64,000 nucleotides of DNA from the NCBI GenBank assembly GCA_035610835.1, contig CM069443.1, forward strand, positions 62,132,480 to 62,196,479. Direction: 5' to 3'. Source of the DNA: Ophiura sarsii (taxonomy: Eukaryota; Echinodermata; Ophiuroidea; Amphilepidida; Ophiuridae). How positions within the stretch are numbered: the stretch's first letter is position 1; each line of letters opens with the position of its first letter. The notes beneath the pieces were generated by a model, which saw nothing but the letters and a program-made list of their open reading frames with translations, searched no databases and was not told the origin of the DNA. Below, piece after piece: positions 31,268 through 42,657 of the stretch. The position numbers and the translations under genes are program-made.

Positions 31268-33222
31268 TACACAACTAAATTCTACACAAGTGTAGACCCA
31301 CAGGTAACCATGGTAGGAACAAGCACAAAATATATGTATTCAGGAGACTAAATTAGAGGTTATTCATAATCAATAATACACAACAAATGTCTTCACAAGT
31401 ATCTACCCATAGGATACTGTGACAGGAAGCATCAAATATAATACCTGTGTTGGGATCTATATTGAAGGTCCCATTAAAGCACTTAAACACACCAAATTTC
31501 TTCACACGTGTCTGCCCATATGTTATTGCAGCAGGAACCAGCAAACAGAATATCCATGCTAGGAAGACTAAATTGAAGGTCCACCCAAAGTACATAATAT
31601 ACACAAGAGATTTCTTCTCAAGTGTCAACCCATTCTGGCAGGAACCAGCAAACAACATCTGTGCTGGGAAGACTATAGAATGTCCTCCCAAAGTACATAT
31701 ACACAACAGATTTCTTCTCAAGTGTCTACCCATTGTGGCAGGAACCAGCAAACAGAATATCCTTGCTGGAAAGACTACTGATGTCCTCCCAAAGTACACA
31801 AACACAAAAGATTTCTTCACAGGTGTCTTCTATATAACCATTGTGGCAGGAAACAAAAAACAGAATTTCTGTGCTGGGAAGACTATTGAATGTCCTCCTG
31901 AAGTACATATACACAACAGAATTCTTCACAGGTGTCTACCCATTATGGCAGGAACCAACAAACAGAATTTCTGTGCTAGGAAGACTAAATTGAAGGTTCA
32001 CCCAAAGTACATATACACAACAGATTTCTTCATAGGTGTCTACCCATTCTGGCAGGAACCAGCAAACAGAATATCTGTGCTGGAAAGACTACTGATCTGT
32101 CCTCCCCAAAGTATATACACACCAGATTACTTCACAGGTGTTCCTCAAGGAACTAAACTTGGACCCATAACCTTTCAGGCAGTTATCAATGATGCGGCTG
32201 AGAGTTGTTATTCCCACTATTGGAAATATGTGGACGATCTTACGTTCGCCGAAAATCGTTCCTCTAGTGAGAATAGCAACTTGCAAGCTGATCTTGATGG
32301 CTTTCTGGATTGGTCTGTTACTAATCAACTCAAACTCAACCCTGCCAAATGCCAAGCCATGCAGATGTGTTTCATGCAAGACCCCCCTCCCCATCCTGAC
32401 TTAAAAATTGGTCCATCGCAGCTTTCTTTTGCTAGCTCTGCCAAAATTTTGGGCATTTGGTTACAGGATGATCTTAAATGGGACACACAAATTGACCACG
32501 TGTGCAAGAATGCCAACAAAAGACTTTTTATGTTGCGATCTCTTAAACGTTTTGGTTTCCATACATCCGAGTTAGTGACGGTGTACAGGGGGTACATTCG
32601 CCCTCTGCTTGAATATTCTGACGTCATCTGGCATTGTGCCCTCACATCCAAACTAGCTCTAAAACTTGAGAGAGTCCAAAAGAGAGCTTTAAGAATTATC
32701 CTTGGTCCTAGTTTTATTTCCTATCGTAATGCTTTAGATGTATGTAATTTTTTGATTATTTGTCTGCCCGGAGGGAGCAACATTCTCTGAAGTTTGCTCA
32801 GTCACTAGCCGAATGCAGTAGGACTAAAAGGTTGCTCCCTGCATGCAGAGGTCAGGTTCATGGTAGACAATTGAGAAACAATGCCGAACTCACCCAGCCT
32901 CGTGCTCGCACAAACAGATATGCTGAAAGCCCCATTCCTTATTATGTGAAGTTGATCAACAGTGATCTCCCATAATTTGCTTCGCATATCCTGTATTTGG
33001 CCTTGTCCCTTGTTGTTTGCCATGTTCCTGCCCAGTATGTTGTCTATTTGTGTATTGAATTGTTTTATATGTATTCCTTGCTTTCCTGTACAATGTAATT
33101 CGGCCTTCGGGTCGCGATTTTGTGCCAATAAAATCATATCATATCATATAGGTGTCTACTCATTGTGGCAGGAACCAGTGAACAGAACATCTGTGCTATA
33201 TTGAGGGTCCTTATTAGATGGT
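31268..33222. repeat. ~100-bp tandem array, split by a LINE
   Basis: About nine units containing 'acacaacagatttcttcaca', 'ggtgtctacccattgtggca', 'ggaaccagcaaacagaat' and 'gaagactattgaatgtcctc'. The first two units are most diverged. The array stops at 32141, resumes at 33150 and ends near 33222. The gap is the LINE at 32142-33149. Long frames on both strands run through the array because many unit differences keep the frame. I see no sign that it encodes a real protein. Confidence 0.85.
32142..33149 (+). mobile_element. 5'-truncated CR1/L2-like LINE inserted in the tandem array
   Basis: Begins inside the reverse transcriptase domain at 'VPQGTKLGPITF', with the catalytic 'YVDDLTF', then 'LKLNPAKCQ', 'KILGIWLQDDLKWDTQIDHV', 'YRGYIRPLLEYSDVIW' and 'LERVQKRALRIILG', the usual order in CR1/L2/Jockey-type LINEs. 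A one-base frame shift in the T run at 32748-32753 separates the last part ('ARREQHSLKFAQSLAECSRT' to a stop near 32973). The 3' UTR ends in repeats of ATCAT (33130-33149). AGGTGT flanks it at 32136-32141 and 33150-33155 as a short target duplication. The 5' truncation and shift make it inactive. Confidence 0.8.
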
Positions 33223-34450
33223 GTATTTAGCAAAAGAATTTTGTAATCGATTATTGCGTTCTAATTTTACAACAGTTTTGATGGAGCCCTCTGTTTCAAA
33301 GCCAATTACCCAAATCATGCTATTCGTCATTCTATTCAAATACCCCTCTTAAATCAATCAGTCATGACAATATTGCAATCCCGTGGATTGGATAATAAAA
33401 AAAGACGGGTTTACTCAAATTGATGCACCATTATAACACAATGATTGATTTGAACAAATCTTTTTTTTAAATAAAAGCTTTATTAAATGATCTTTCTAAC
33501 TCTGCTAATAATTTCGAATATAGCTTTCACAGCATCTCTTTAATAACAAACAAAAAAGTGTCTGTTCTTGCTGTCTCACCCTGTATGTCAGTGCATATGC
33601 AGTTCCTACAATATCGGGATACACCACAGATCAGAACCCTAATGTGTAGTATTTTGAACAAACACAGAGTGAGTAAAGCGATGATTACAGTTTTAATTAA
33701 CCTCACATATCAATTTGCAAGATTACTTTTCTCCCGGTGTTTGTGAAATGATGTCGTTATAGGGACCAGACTGAGAGGATTATATTTCAAAAAGTGTATA
33801 TTTTGAAGGAGAAAGAAGAAAAATCATTTTCATAGCGGGATGTTTTTCGAGTACTTACAAATAGATTGTATATCTTCATATAAGCTTCAACATATTCGGA
33901 TTAGCATTGCTCATGTTTTCTAATCAAACGATGGTCTGCCATTTGATATGCAATACTTGGTCATCGAACTCAGCTCTTGTAATGGAGCACACTTGAGCAT
34001 TGGGTATCAAATGAACATAATTTAATAAGAAATGTTTTTCTTTAAATCAAAATATCTTAAAATCATACATATTGACGCTCTTGAACTATGGGTATTGAAT
34101 TACATATAAGATGTAATAAGCCATCAAGCTTAAACTCCTTTACCCAATGGAGCGGAAATTATGTTTGTCAATTAGTTCGTTTGGCTCCTGTGGTTACCAT
34201 TTGGCCACTCACATTCCACTTCCGGGTGCCCGCGAACTTGCCCTTTATTTGGTTGTTTTGCTCTTCTCCCCCTGCTCGTTAGGCCTTCATTTGCTTTTCT
34301 GTCTCCATACCTAGAGGACTGAATCGTAAAATAAAAACTTTCCAATTTTGACTGGATAACATTGTAGTCTTTACAGAAAATTAACCTTATCTCTCGTCTA
34401 GTAGGACAACCAAATCTGAATATTTGAATATTAATTTATTAATGTATTAT
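33223..34450. other. No recognisable gene
   Basis: AT-rich sequence. Open frames here (for example 34088-34282) do not read like a known family and lack convincing splice sites. Confidence 0.5.
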
Positions 34451-34674
34451 AAGGCAAAAAAAAAAAAAGTTTGTCTCAAATGACATGAGGGACTAAAAAT
34501 CTAATACGGTCTGCGGATTTTTTTATTGATTTTTTCAATTTAGACCTGATCGTCATTTGTTTGGCCAAAAAGTTGGATTTTGCAAGATTTTTTTGAGAAA
34601 AAAAAAAACCATTAAAAAAAAAGCTAATGCGCGCGGGTCATTTGAGACAAACCTTCTTTTGTTTTTTGGCCTAA
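34451..34674. mobile_element. Small foldback element
   Basis: 'aaggcaaaaaaaaaaaaag' followed by TTTGTCTCAAATGAC at the left faces GTCATTTGAGACAAACCTTC followed by 'ttttgttttttggcct' at the right. The interior is A/T-homopolymer rich. Confidence 0.7.
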
Positions 34675-34921
34675 GGTACCATAGTGCCCATGATTATTGT
34701 TTAATGCATTTTGTGTAAATTTGCGAAATTAAATCTCTCGGTATGGAGCCGAGATGCTCTTATCCTATTTTGTTTCCCCACTGTGTATATCAATTTCCGA
34801 TGTCTACGGGTAATATAGAATAATTATGTTTGTTCAAAATATCTTGAAAATATATTTTCACTGAGTGATTACCTTTGTTTGTTCAGTTATTTGCATTGGT
34901 ACGTGTGGCCAGGCTGAGGAC

Positions 34922-35910
34922 AATATTTGCTATCTACTGAAGATACATTGTACACAGAGAATATATTCATAAAAAATGTGGTCTAATTCGACAAAATAAA
35001 AAAATTCTCATGGAAAGTTTGCCAGTTAAGAAATATTATTTTGTAATGCTAACAAATATTTTTTAATGAAAATGACCAATCAATAGTATTTTTATTTAAT
35101 TTCTAGCATAGCGAATATGTTCTTGACTCATAAATATACAATTTGTAATGACAAATGAATGAACGACAAATTAATTAACAAATCAAAAGAATAATTTGTA
35201 ATCAATAATTAGTCATTTAATATGAATGACAAATTAAATGACTAATTTTAATTTGTCATTTCATCAATAATTTATCATTTAATTTGTCACCTAATTTGTC
35301 ATTAAAAGTTAAATATAATTAGGTCAAGGAAATGTTTCTGAAAATTAACTAGAAATACTCTAAATTGTTATTTCAGCATCACAAATACATTTGCAGCATT
35401 GCAGAATATGTATTTAATCACAAACCTTCCATTTCTAATGACAACTTTTTTATTTGTAAAATTATGACTACATTTTTGACAAATTAATATTCTGTGTAGT
35501 GAAAATAACGATAAATACAAAAATAAACGCTTCCCGTCTTCTTTGTCAAGATTTACATTAACTGAATACATCACATTGTTGGACACTGCTTTGAGAAAAA
35601 GAAAGTGTCCTCAGACAATGTGTACTTTGCAGCTTTAATTAAGAGTATTGCTTTAAATCTCCTCTGTCCAATTTGCTATCTACTGAAGATAGCACCCGTT
35701 GTCCACCATTAACATAAAACGATACATTTTATAATTTGTTTTCTTTCATATTTTAGACAAAATACATTGCCACAAACCCTTGTTGTCCAAATGCTACCTA
35801 CTAATGATAACATATTACAATAATTTGCTGTCTATTGAAGTTGTTTATTGGACAAAGTCCATTGCTATCATAGTCTCCTTTGCTGTCCAAATTGCTATCT
35901 ACTGAAGATA
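34922..35910. repeat. Scattered GCTATCTACTGAAGATAG hairpins and AT-rich repeat
   Basis: 'ttgctatctactgaagata' occurs at about 34928, 35672 and 35890, with decayed relatives at about 35810 and 35830. It can fold as GCTATC...GATAGC. Between them, 35145-35310 repeats 'atttgtcatttaatttgtca' words on both strands. Another copy of the hairpin is near 44091. Confidence 0.6.
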
Positions 35911-36164
35911 GAGTATTGCTCTGTTCATCACAGTGGAACAATGGAGCATAAAGCATGCCTCATGGACACTGTGCAGTTTCATCCATTGAAGTTTGTTCAA
36001 AGTATACTGTAGAAGATATACCCATACATCTCCTGACCTGCCTAATAAATGACTTACATTATCATACTATACACCACTGTGTTATTGCATCATGAGCACG
36101 GATTAGGTCTAGAGATTGCTAGACAAGCTGCTTCGGACGGACATTGAATTGGGGTAGTAAGAGA

Positions 36165-36331
36165 TTAACCAATGGGCAAATTTCATGTCACCTTGTGCTT
36201 CTAAAATAACAACCATTGGAGTAATGCAACTCAAACTATGGAATATGACTATTTTAAGGATGCCCCTTCATGTAGAATAGAAAACATCAAGTTGAAAATT
36301 GGGCCAGCAATCGGAACACCTATACCTTTAA
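36165..36331. mobile_element. M4 MITE, right half
   Basis: Matches 25845-25999 ('tgtcaccttgtgcttctaaa', 'gatgccccttcatgtagaat', 'ccagcaatcggaacacct') and ends CCTTTAAA. The left half is missing. Confidence 0.65.
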
Positions 36332-36733
36332 ATCTGTGTTAAAATACGTACAAGAATACAGCCCTATATGACCGAGATCAAATAGAGATGTGGACAGTCC
36401 TCAGGACAGGCTTTGTCAAACACTCCCTGGCATTATCTTTATCATCACAATATATTATATAATATAACATCAAGCAAAAGAAACACATCCCTTAAACCTC
36501 TGGATAAGCCACACTGTGTTATCTGACACTGAGTCCAAGCCGAGTGTAAAATTCGCAAAAAGGCTGAACCGGAAATGCCCTGGGACCATCTTAAGATGGT
36601 CGATATGCAGGGGATTTCTTACAGGTTTGTAAAAGTATTACATATCCTAAATATGACTATATGTCTGTGATGGAAAAACAAGGATTAAAGGTATGATGTC
36701 ATACATATTATTTTCTAGATTCTAATTTGTACA

Positions 36734-37024
36734 GGGTGTCCCAAAAGTAACTATACCCTTTAAATCATCATATCGAGGGCTCAGAAACACAAGGCCTCAT
36801 CTCCATTTTTTCAAAAATGAGATTTTGGTATCAACATTTTCAGAAATAAATTCTCTTTCCAGTAACACACAGCCTTATCTACATAACACAACCCCTTTCA
36901 AAGTTATAGCCAGTATCACAAGGCCTCAACTCCATCTCCCCAATGTGTTTAAAAATCTTCAATAGTCTATTTCTCAAAATGGTCAAAATGGAGATAAGGC
37001 CTTGTGTTTCTGAGCCCTCGATAT
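36734..37024. mobile_element. Foldback element with 39-bp arms
   Basis: 'atatcgagggctcagaaaca' and the next 19 bp ('caaggcctcatctccattt') at 36773 return inverted at 36986-37024. CAGGGTGTCCCAAAAG at 36734, just outside the arm, looks like a mariner-type end. No partner end is identified. Confidence 0.7.
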
Positions 37025-37051
37025 CTTTCATTTGTTTTACTGGATATGTTG

Positions 37052-37379
37052 TGCACTTCAATTGCAACCTCGGACCCAGGACTAGCGGGGATTTGGGCCG
37101 GGACATACAATTTGCCAATGTAAATTCCCACGTACAGCCATGTACAATCTCCGCCGTGCAGGACACCATTTCTTGTGCATCCCCCACTACAACCCCCCCC
37201 CCCCCCCATCTAGCCAGGACAAAGTGTATGCCCTGGCCCCGGCCCCAAAAAGCCGGGCATCCCAGCTAGCACACTTTATACGTTGTCAGTACAAGCCCTA
37301 ACATAGCCGGGCAATGTTTTTTGTACATTCCCTCCCCCACCCATGTCCCCTGGAGCCGGGGTTGCAATTGATAAGTGCA
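37052..37379. mobile_element. MITE with TGCACTT ends
   Basis: TGCACTTCAATTGCAACCTCGG at the left faces CCGGGGTTGCAATTGATAAGTGCA at the right (about 22 bp, with a short insertion). The interior is unusually GC-rich for this window and has a 17-nt C run at 37192-37208. Confidence 0.75.
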
Positions 37380-38397
37380 TTAAGCTTTTTAAAGGTTTAT
37401 TAACTTTTTGGACAGGCTATAGACTATAAAACAAAAACAAAACTAATAGAACAGTTTGGGGGCGGGTTAGTGATGACATAATAATTTCATCATAGATTTA
37501 TAGTAATTTGTACAAAAGAAGTGTTGATTCTAAATCCACAAAGGATGGCAAGATGTGTCTTCAATTGATTTGTATGTGAGAGAAAACGGATATCACATGT
37601 CATAGTCATAGTAAAAACTGGTTATAATTAAAGAAATACATTTCAAGAGGGAGGAGAACTGGGCCGGGGAAGATAAAATGATATCATGCAATAATCACAT
37701 AATAACCCATTATATATATTGCTACATTGTTATTCATTGCTAATGGCACTCAGAAACATTCAATATCACTTTTTCTCATTCATTTTTACATAAATACATA
37801 ATCCGTGCTCATGTATTGATGATTATAACATTCAAATTGTCTGGGAATTGTGTAAATCTCAAATCGATTTTGAATTACATGAGAGTCTTAGGCAAGTAGT
37901 AACACTTTAAATAGTATAGTATCATATAATTGTTTGAGTACTAATGACAGCAAAGAGCTAAATGACACTTCTGACTGAATATCAATTGAAATTCGGACCA
38001 AAGAAGATTTAAAGGTCTTCCCACAATGCATTGCGCGAACGCCAGCCAACTAAAGCTTTTTCACACGATGCATTTGTTGAGCTTTTAAGTTTTAGAAATA
38101 AGAAAAAGGAACACTGACAACTAATTTATCCATTGATGTAAACTAGAACCTAAGAGCTCCAACGATGAACGCGCTATGAAGCCATGATTGTGTGCATTTA
38201 TGTCTATGGGAACCGAGACAAATTGGAGACCAGAATTAGGGCATTTCGAAAAAATGCAATGCATTGTGGTGGTGTCTTTAAAATCTTCTTTGCATCCGGA
38301 ACTATCATATGCTGAAAGTTATTAGCCAAGCCATGCATATTTCTCTCATAACAGGTGCATCTGAAGTTAAGATTAGCCCTAGAGGAATTAAAGGGTC
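37380..38397. other. No recognisable gene
   Basis: AT-rich sequence. I see no exon-like frame with splice signals and no repeat ends. Confidence 0.45.
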
Positions 38398-38445
38398 ATT
38401 AAGAGATGCGGTGGAGGAAGCGCCCTCAATTACAAAAAGGTATCA
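38398..38445 (+). mobile_element. TTAA-1 MITE, left-end fragment
   Basis: TTAAAGGGTCATTAAGAGATG followed by 'gaagcgccctcaatt' resembles the left end of the copy at 4053. Nothing further aligns. Confidence 0.6.
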
Positions 38446-38587
38446 TAAAAACTGGGATTTGTATATTTTTACAATTGCATTAAATGTATGAACTTACACC
38501 TATAAGGATTAAGAACAATCAGCCCTCTTTGTACAACAAAACGTCGATTCAAAAATGCTGGTAGAGCCGCAACCAGCATTTTACATG

Positions 38588-38717
38588 GTTACGGGTGGTA
38601 TTCAAACATATTTAAAACATTGTTTTAATCAAGTTTTGCTGGGTTTATTTTAGTTACGGGTGGTATTCCAACATATTTAAAACATTGTTTTAATCAAGTT
38701 TTGCTTGGTTTATTTTA
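38588..38717. repeat. 65-bp tandem duplication
   Basis: Two adjacent copies starting 'gttacgggtggtattc' (38588 and 38653) differ at about two positions. Confidence 0.9.
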
Positions 38718-38984
38718 GTAGAAACAACAATAATGGCAATTTTTAATGTTCATCTTGAATTCTGAAGTAAATTAATTAAAATTAAGAAAAATCAACATGA
38801 CATTGTGTCCCTTTATGAAGTGTACATTTAACATCTTACAAAAACAATTTCGCTTGAATTTGTTTTAAAGTGTTCATAATAAGCTCTTGCACATCAATCA
38901 ATGAAGAAAACAAACAACTAAAACTCAAGTAAAGGTTCTATATGGGTACGCTATCGCGAATGCGTCTAGTACATAGACTTACAC

Positions 38985-39380
38985 AGCCTGTTCAGACAGT
39001 CACTAGTCTCAAGACTAGTTAGTCTCAAGACTAGTTAGTCTCAAGACTAGTTAGTCTCAAGCTTTAAACAAATCTATTGCTAATCCAGAGTGCCTGTTCA
39101 GATGACAATCTCAGCTTCCAGTGAAGTACCTGTAATGCATTAATAGGCAATGGCCTTCCAAAAATCTCACTTGCGATTTACATGGTTGAAGGATTCACAC
39201 GGCAGACACACTCTTGGCTAACTCTCGGTTAGTGCTTCGGGACTGGTTAACGGCTAGATTGCTTAGGGTTAAAATTCTAGGTTAGTTAACCATGACATAA
39301 TTCATGTGGCCATTAACCGAAAGTTTTGTCTTGAGACTAGCTAATCTCTAGCTTAGCACCCATCGTCTGAAGGCTCCTAT
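38985..39380 (-). mobile_element. Repeat family shared with 47150-47402
   Basis: The minus strand here contains 'ccgaagcactaaccgagagt' and 'tgtctgccgtgtgaatcctt', matching the plus strand at 47265-47325. Both copies also share 'tagagactagc'-like and 'ggttaac' words. Ends are near 'cctgttcagaca' here and 'ttgtttggacaggcac' there. No coding capacity. Confidence 0.65.
39004..39062. repeat. 16-bp palindromic tandem repeat
   Basis: TAGTCTCAAGACTAGT is repeated about 3.6 times. Each unit is nearly self-complementary (ACTAGTCT / AGACTAGT), so either strand can fold at several registers. Confidence 0.9.
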
Positions 39381-39409
39381 AGTTATATAGCCCTATTCCA
39401 TAATACACG

Positions 39410-39525
39410 CTACAGGGTGAGTCAGATTGAACAGTGGAGCAACATCTTTCCCCCTAAATTTGACCCGTTTTCTCCCCTAATAAGTTTAATTGTCAAAAAC
39501 CTGCTTAGGGAGTTAGGGTTAACAA
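39410..39525. repeat. Mixed repeat ends
   Basis: 'acagggtgagtcagattgaa' resembles the end of the MITE at 44197-44615. 'gcttagggagttagggttaa' resembles a TEL-family end. 'tctcccctaataagttta' recurs in related form at 22608 and 55325. Confidence 0.45.
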
Positions 39526-39554
39526 ACACCTGATAATTTCGATCAAAATGACCA

Positions 39555-39708
39555 AAATGTGACATTTTACATGACAGACGGCGAATTAAGGTAAACAGTT
39601 TCAGATGGTAGTTAGTATATGCCTAAGAATTACGTAGGTGAAGAAAAAAAATGATTTCCAGAAAAATTGAGGGCGCACTCCAATATGTATCTCTCGATGC
39701 CCCTTTAA
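39555..39708 (-). mobile_element. TTAA-1 MITE, left part, inverted
   Basis: Ends ATCTCTCGATGCCCCTTTAA at 39708. 'ttgagggcgcactcc' and 'gtttcagatggtagttagta' are inverses of the blocks in the copy at 4053. Confidence 0.75.
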
Positions 39709-39860
39709 TCAATTGAGTCAGTGTACATGCTGCTGTAAAGTCTAACAGTAAGTAATTTTTACTAACAAAGTGATTTAATTTCAAATCAACTCATCATGGG
39801 CACTTTCTATTCAGGCTATAAAGTACATAGGAGAGGAGAAAACTCCAGTTTTTCGACAAC

Positions 39861-40028
39861 AGGATGCTGGAGAGAATTAGTTCACTATTCCTGCGAGAGA
39901 CCATAAGGAACAGTAAGTTAAGCTATTTTGGTCACATCATGAGAATGGAGAAGAGCATTGAAAAGCAAATTATTCAAAGGACAATGGAAGGATGCAGAGT
40001 AACAGGTCATCCACAGGGGGGCAGTCAG
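39861..40028 (+). mobile_element. RTE-like LINE fragment
   Basis: One open frame of about 56 codons reads 'RMLERISSLFLRETIRNSKL' then 'SYFGHIMRMEKSIEKQIIQR' and 'TMEGCRVTGHPQGG', matching in order the 'YFGHI.R' and 'EGKR..GRP' motifs of the RTE relic at 22739-23208. It is cut off on the right near the MITE at 40037. Confidence 0.6.
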
Positions 40029-40036
40029 GTATAATG

Positions 40037-40444
40037 TTGTAATCATCCGCGTGAATGAAATTGCGGAATATGAGTGCTTTTTTCTACCACAACGCTGGCC
40101 CGCACAGACCCGTCCGTGCTAGGGGTATCAAAATCGCCAATTTCAGAGAATAAGGGTATATTTTTCAACATGAATCTGCGATAAGGGTTGCTTGGGGCGA
40201 TAGTCATGTGTCATCAATAAGGTAGCCCCAAAATGGTTGGCCCCGTACGGATGAAATTTACAAACAAAACTGAATCGCGCACTTACTTCATACGTTCATG
40301 TCAGTCAAAACTCTTGTCTTGAAGGCCAATATCCTTTGTATGAGTATGATTCTTCAAGTTGTAATCCTTGTTAAGGGTCACTCCTTCTTTGAGAATCCGT
40401 GTTAAGGGTAGTATTTGAGAGTGGATTCACACGGATGATTACAA
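40037..40444. mobile_element. MITE with 20-bp terminal inverted repeats
   Basis: TTGTAATCATCCGCGTGAAT and ATTCACACGGATGATTACAA differ by one base. The 408-bp interior contains 'aagggt'-type words and no coding frame. It abuts the end of the LINE fragment. Confidence 0.8.
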
Positions 40445-40597
40445 ACTTTTATACATGTGTGTGGGATGCAGGTGTCATGAGTCTGTCTGTTGGTTCATTT
40501 GACAAAGGGAATCATGGAATATAAGTGTCAAATTAGTTGTCGGTTAAGTCTTGTCGGTTCACTTGTTATTCTTGCACCTCCAATGTGAAAAACCCAG

Positions 40598-40745
40598 CTA
40601 TGCCACTGCTTTGGGGCGCCATCTGACCAGAGAAAGAGAGCTAGAGAGGGAGATTCTGACTTATGTCAACAATCAATATAAACAGAAATGCAGAATTTTT
40701 CTCAAACATTTACTGAAGAAAGGCGTCAAAAAAGCAGAATGTTGA
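40598..40745 (+). CDS. Candidate terminal exon, gene unknown
   Basis: The acceptor 'cttgcacctccaatgtgaaaaacccag' precedes an open stretch that completes a codon with its first base, then encodes 'YATALGRHLTRERELEREIL' and 'TYVNNQYKQKCRIFLKHLLK' and ends 'KGVKKAEC' with TGA at 40743-40745. The peptide is charged and helix-like and looks like a true C-terminus. An AATAAA at 40827-40832, about 80 bp beyond the stop, could be its poly(A) signal. I do not recognise the protein and no upstream exon was identified. Confidence 0.3.
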
Positions 40746-40826
40746 CCACGAGAATAGTTTTTTAAGTGCCAGTGAACCCCAGGGCAACTCCTTTGTTCAT
40801 ACTCCTGTGGGTGTACAAGAATACCA

Positions 40827-40832
40827 AATAAA
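40827..40832 (+). promoter_or_regulatory. Possible poly(A) signal
   Basis: AATAAA 80 bp after the stop codon of the candidate terminal exon. In AT-rich DNA this hexamer is common, so the support is only its position. Confidence 0.3.
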
Positions 40833-41659
40833 AATTAAATTCAAGTTGATCTGAAAAGAATAATATTTTAAGATGAATAACAAAATCAATGTATGATACT
40901 TCATGATGATAACTGACTCTAACTTGACTATTTCGTCTTTGATCTTTGATAATATTTACCCATGGGCAATTACCATTACAAATACCTGAGTGTTTTTACA
41001 ATAGCCATTTCAATAAGTCGCTTGTTGTGTGAAACAATACCTAAGTATGACTTATCATATTTCTATCACGATTGAAATTTTTGAAGTGGATTTGAAGGGG
41101 AAAATTAGTATAAATTTGAATTAATTTTTGGTTTTCTAACGAGGTTTTGTGTTTATAATATAATCCATTGATATTTGTCTTATTCTTGACCTTTCAAACA
41201 GGAATACATTAACTCTGGGGAAGTTAGTTTATTAACTGGTTTTATTGTACTACAAATAAAAAAGGATAAAAAAGGAGAATAAAGAGGGGAACAGGTAAGG
41301 AAAGAAGAAAAAGAGGAGATGGGAGAAAAGGTTGGGGCGGGACGAAGGACTGCTGAGGAACTATGTGGTGCAGGAATAGCAGTCTTGAAAATGTCTAGGT
41401 TTCATAAAGAGTATCAATTTCACATTTTCAACGATAATCAAAAATACATTGTTGCATGGTTGTGATCATTCATGGAATTGATTTACACAAAACAAAATCA
41501 GTTTTTGGTAAAAAAATGCAGGAATTGCACCAAAATCATCTAAAAATCATTCCAAAATAGTTTAAGGTTAACACCCTCCTTAATGAAACTTACTTCCATC
41601 TATGTTTTGAAGTAGATAAAAGATAATGCATGAACGTATTTCTCTGATTTCATTGACCA
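40833..41659. other. No recognisable gene; purine-rich block
   Basis: 41265-41350 is almost entirely A and G on the plus strand ('aagagaataaagaggggaac' type). The rest shows no coding, RNA or element signal. Confidence 0.5.
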
Positions 41660-42140
41660 ATAGAGGGAATCCACTTACGTGTTCGTAACAAAAGGTTCTG
41701 GTTCCCGTTCCCGTAGTATTCGTTTGTCAGATCAATTAAATGCACAACCTATGACTAAATACATTTGGCCTGCTATTTTGAAATGAGTATCTATCAACAT
41801 GTGTGTTGGTCATAGATTTAGATATCTGTTGTGTTGGTGTTTTTTGAATTCTGAAACATACTTTAGTTCCCGCAAATATGGCTGACACATGGATGGCCTC
41901 TAGACTTGGTCCCTGTGTCCCTCTATTATACTGAGCATGCACATTTGTGCCCAGCAACAACAGAAATACCACCTGATTGGTCCAATTTAAATGCAATGCA
42001 TCGAACGATTGTCACACCGCGCCACAGGAGGCAAAGTGTGTGCCCTTTCATGTCACACGGTGCACAAAGCTGCGTGAAACTACCGACACACTGTGGCGTG
42101 ATGGTGCGCAAATTAGCTCATGTTTATTCATAAGTTTATC
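41660..42140. repeat. Dispersed repeats shared with 55165-55262 and 27588-27700
   Basis: 41660-41750 is the inverse of 55165-55262 (shared 'cgaatactacggga' and 'gaaccttttgtta'). 41990-42140 carries 'gcgtgatggtgcg' followed by 'agctcatgtttatt', shared with 27640-27675. No coding signal. Confidence 0.55.
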
Positions 42141-42169
42141 AGCGCCCTCTTTTGGAACTGTATTTTAGT

Positions 42170-42657
42170 TCAGTCTTCACATTTTGAGCACCCTCGTAGG
42201 GGCTGAAGGCTACATTCTAGATGGCCTCTATGAAGAATAAAGATGATACATACAGGCTGACGCAGAATCAAATTGGTTATCTAATGCATGAGTCAGTCAG
42301 TGGCTAATCCTGGTCTTACATCAAAGAGGAAATAGAGAATTTGTGAAGATCTTACATGGGATTGGAAATTTGTTTATATTTGGCAAGAATTGGAAGAATA
42401 TTTAGATGTTTCAGTCTTCACATTTTGAGCACCCTCGTAGGGGCTGAAGGCTACATTCTAGATGGCCTCTATGAAGCATAAAGATGATATACATACAGGC
42501 TGACGCAGAATCAAATTGGTTATCTAATGCATGGATCAGTCAGTGGCTATTCCTGGTCTCTATGCATCAAGGGGGAAATAGAGAATTTGTGAAGATCTTA
42601 CATGGGATTGGAAATTCGTTTATATTTGGCAAGAATTGGAAGAATATTTAGATGTTT
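42170..42657. repeat. ~242-bp tandem duplication
   Basis: Copy 1 at 42170-42410 and copy 2 at 42411-42657 both start 'tcagtcttcacattttgagc' and end near 'gaatatttagatgtt', with only small changes and short insertions. A recent segmental duplication. Confidence 0.9.

Noticed and set aside
31353..31929. 155- and 67-codon minus-strand frames in the tandem array
   Set aside because: They read the same ~100-bp unit over and over on the opposite strand of another open frame. Openness follows from the unit composition.
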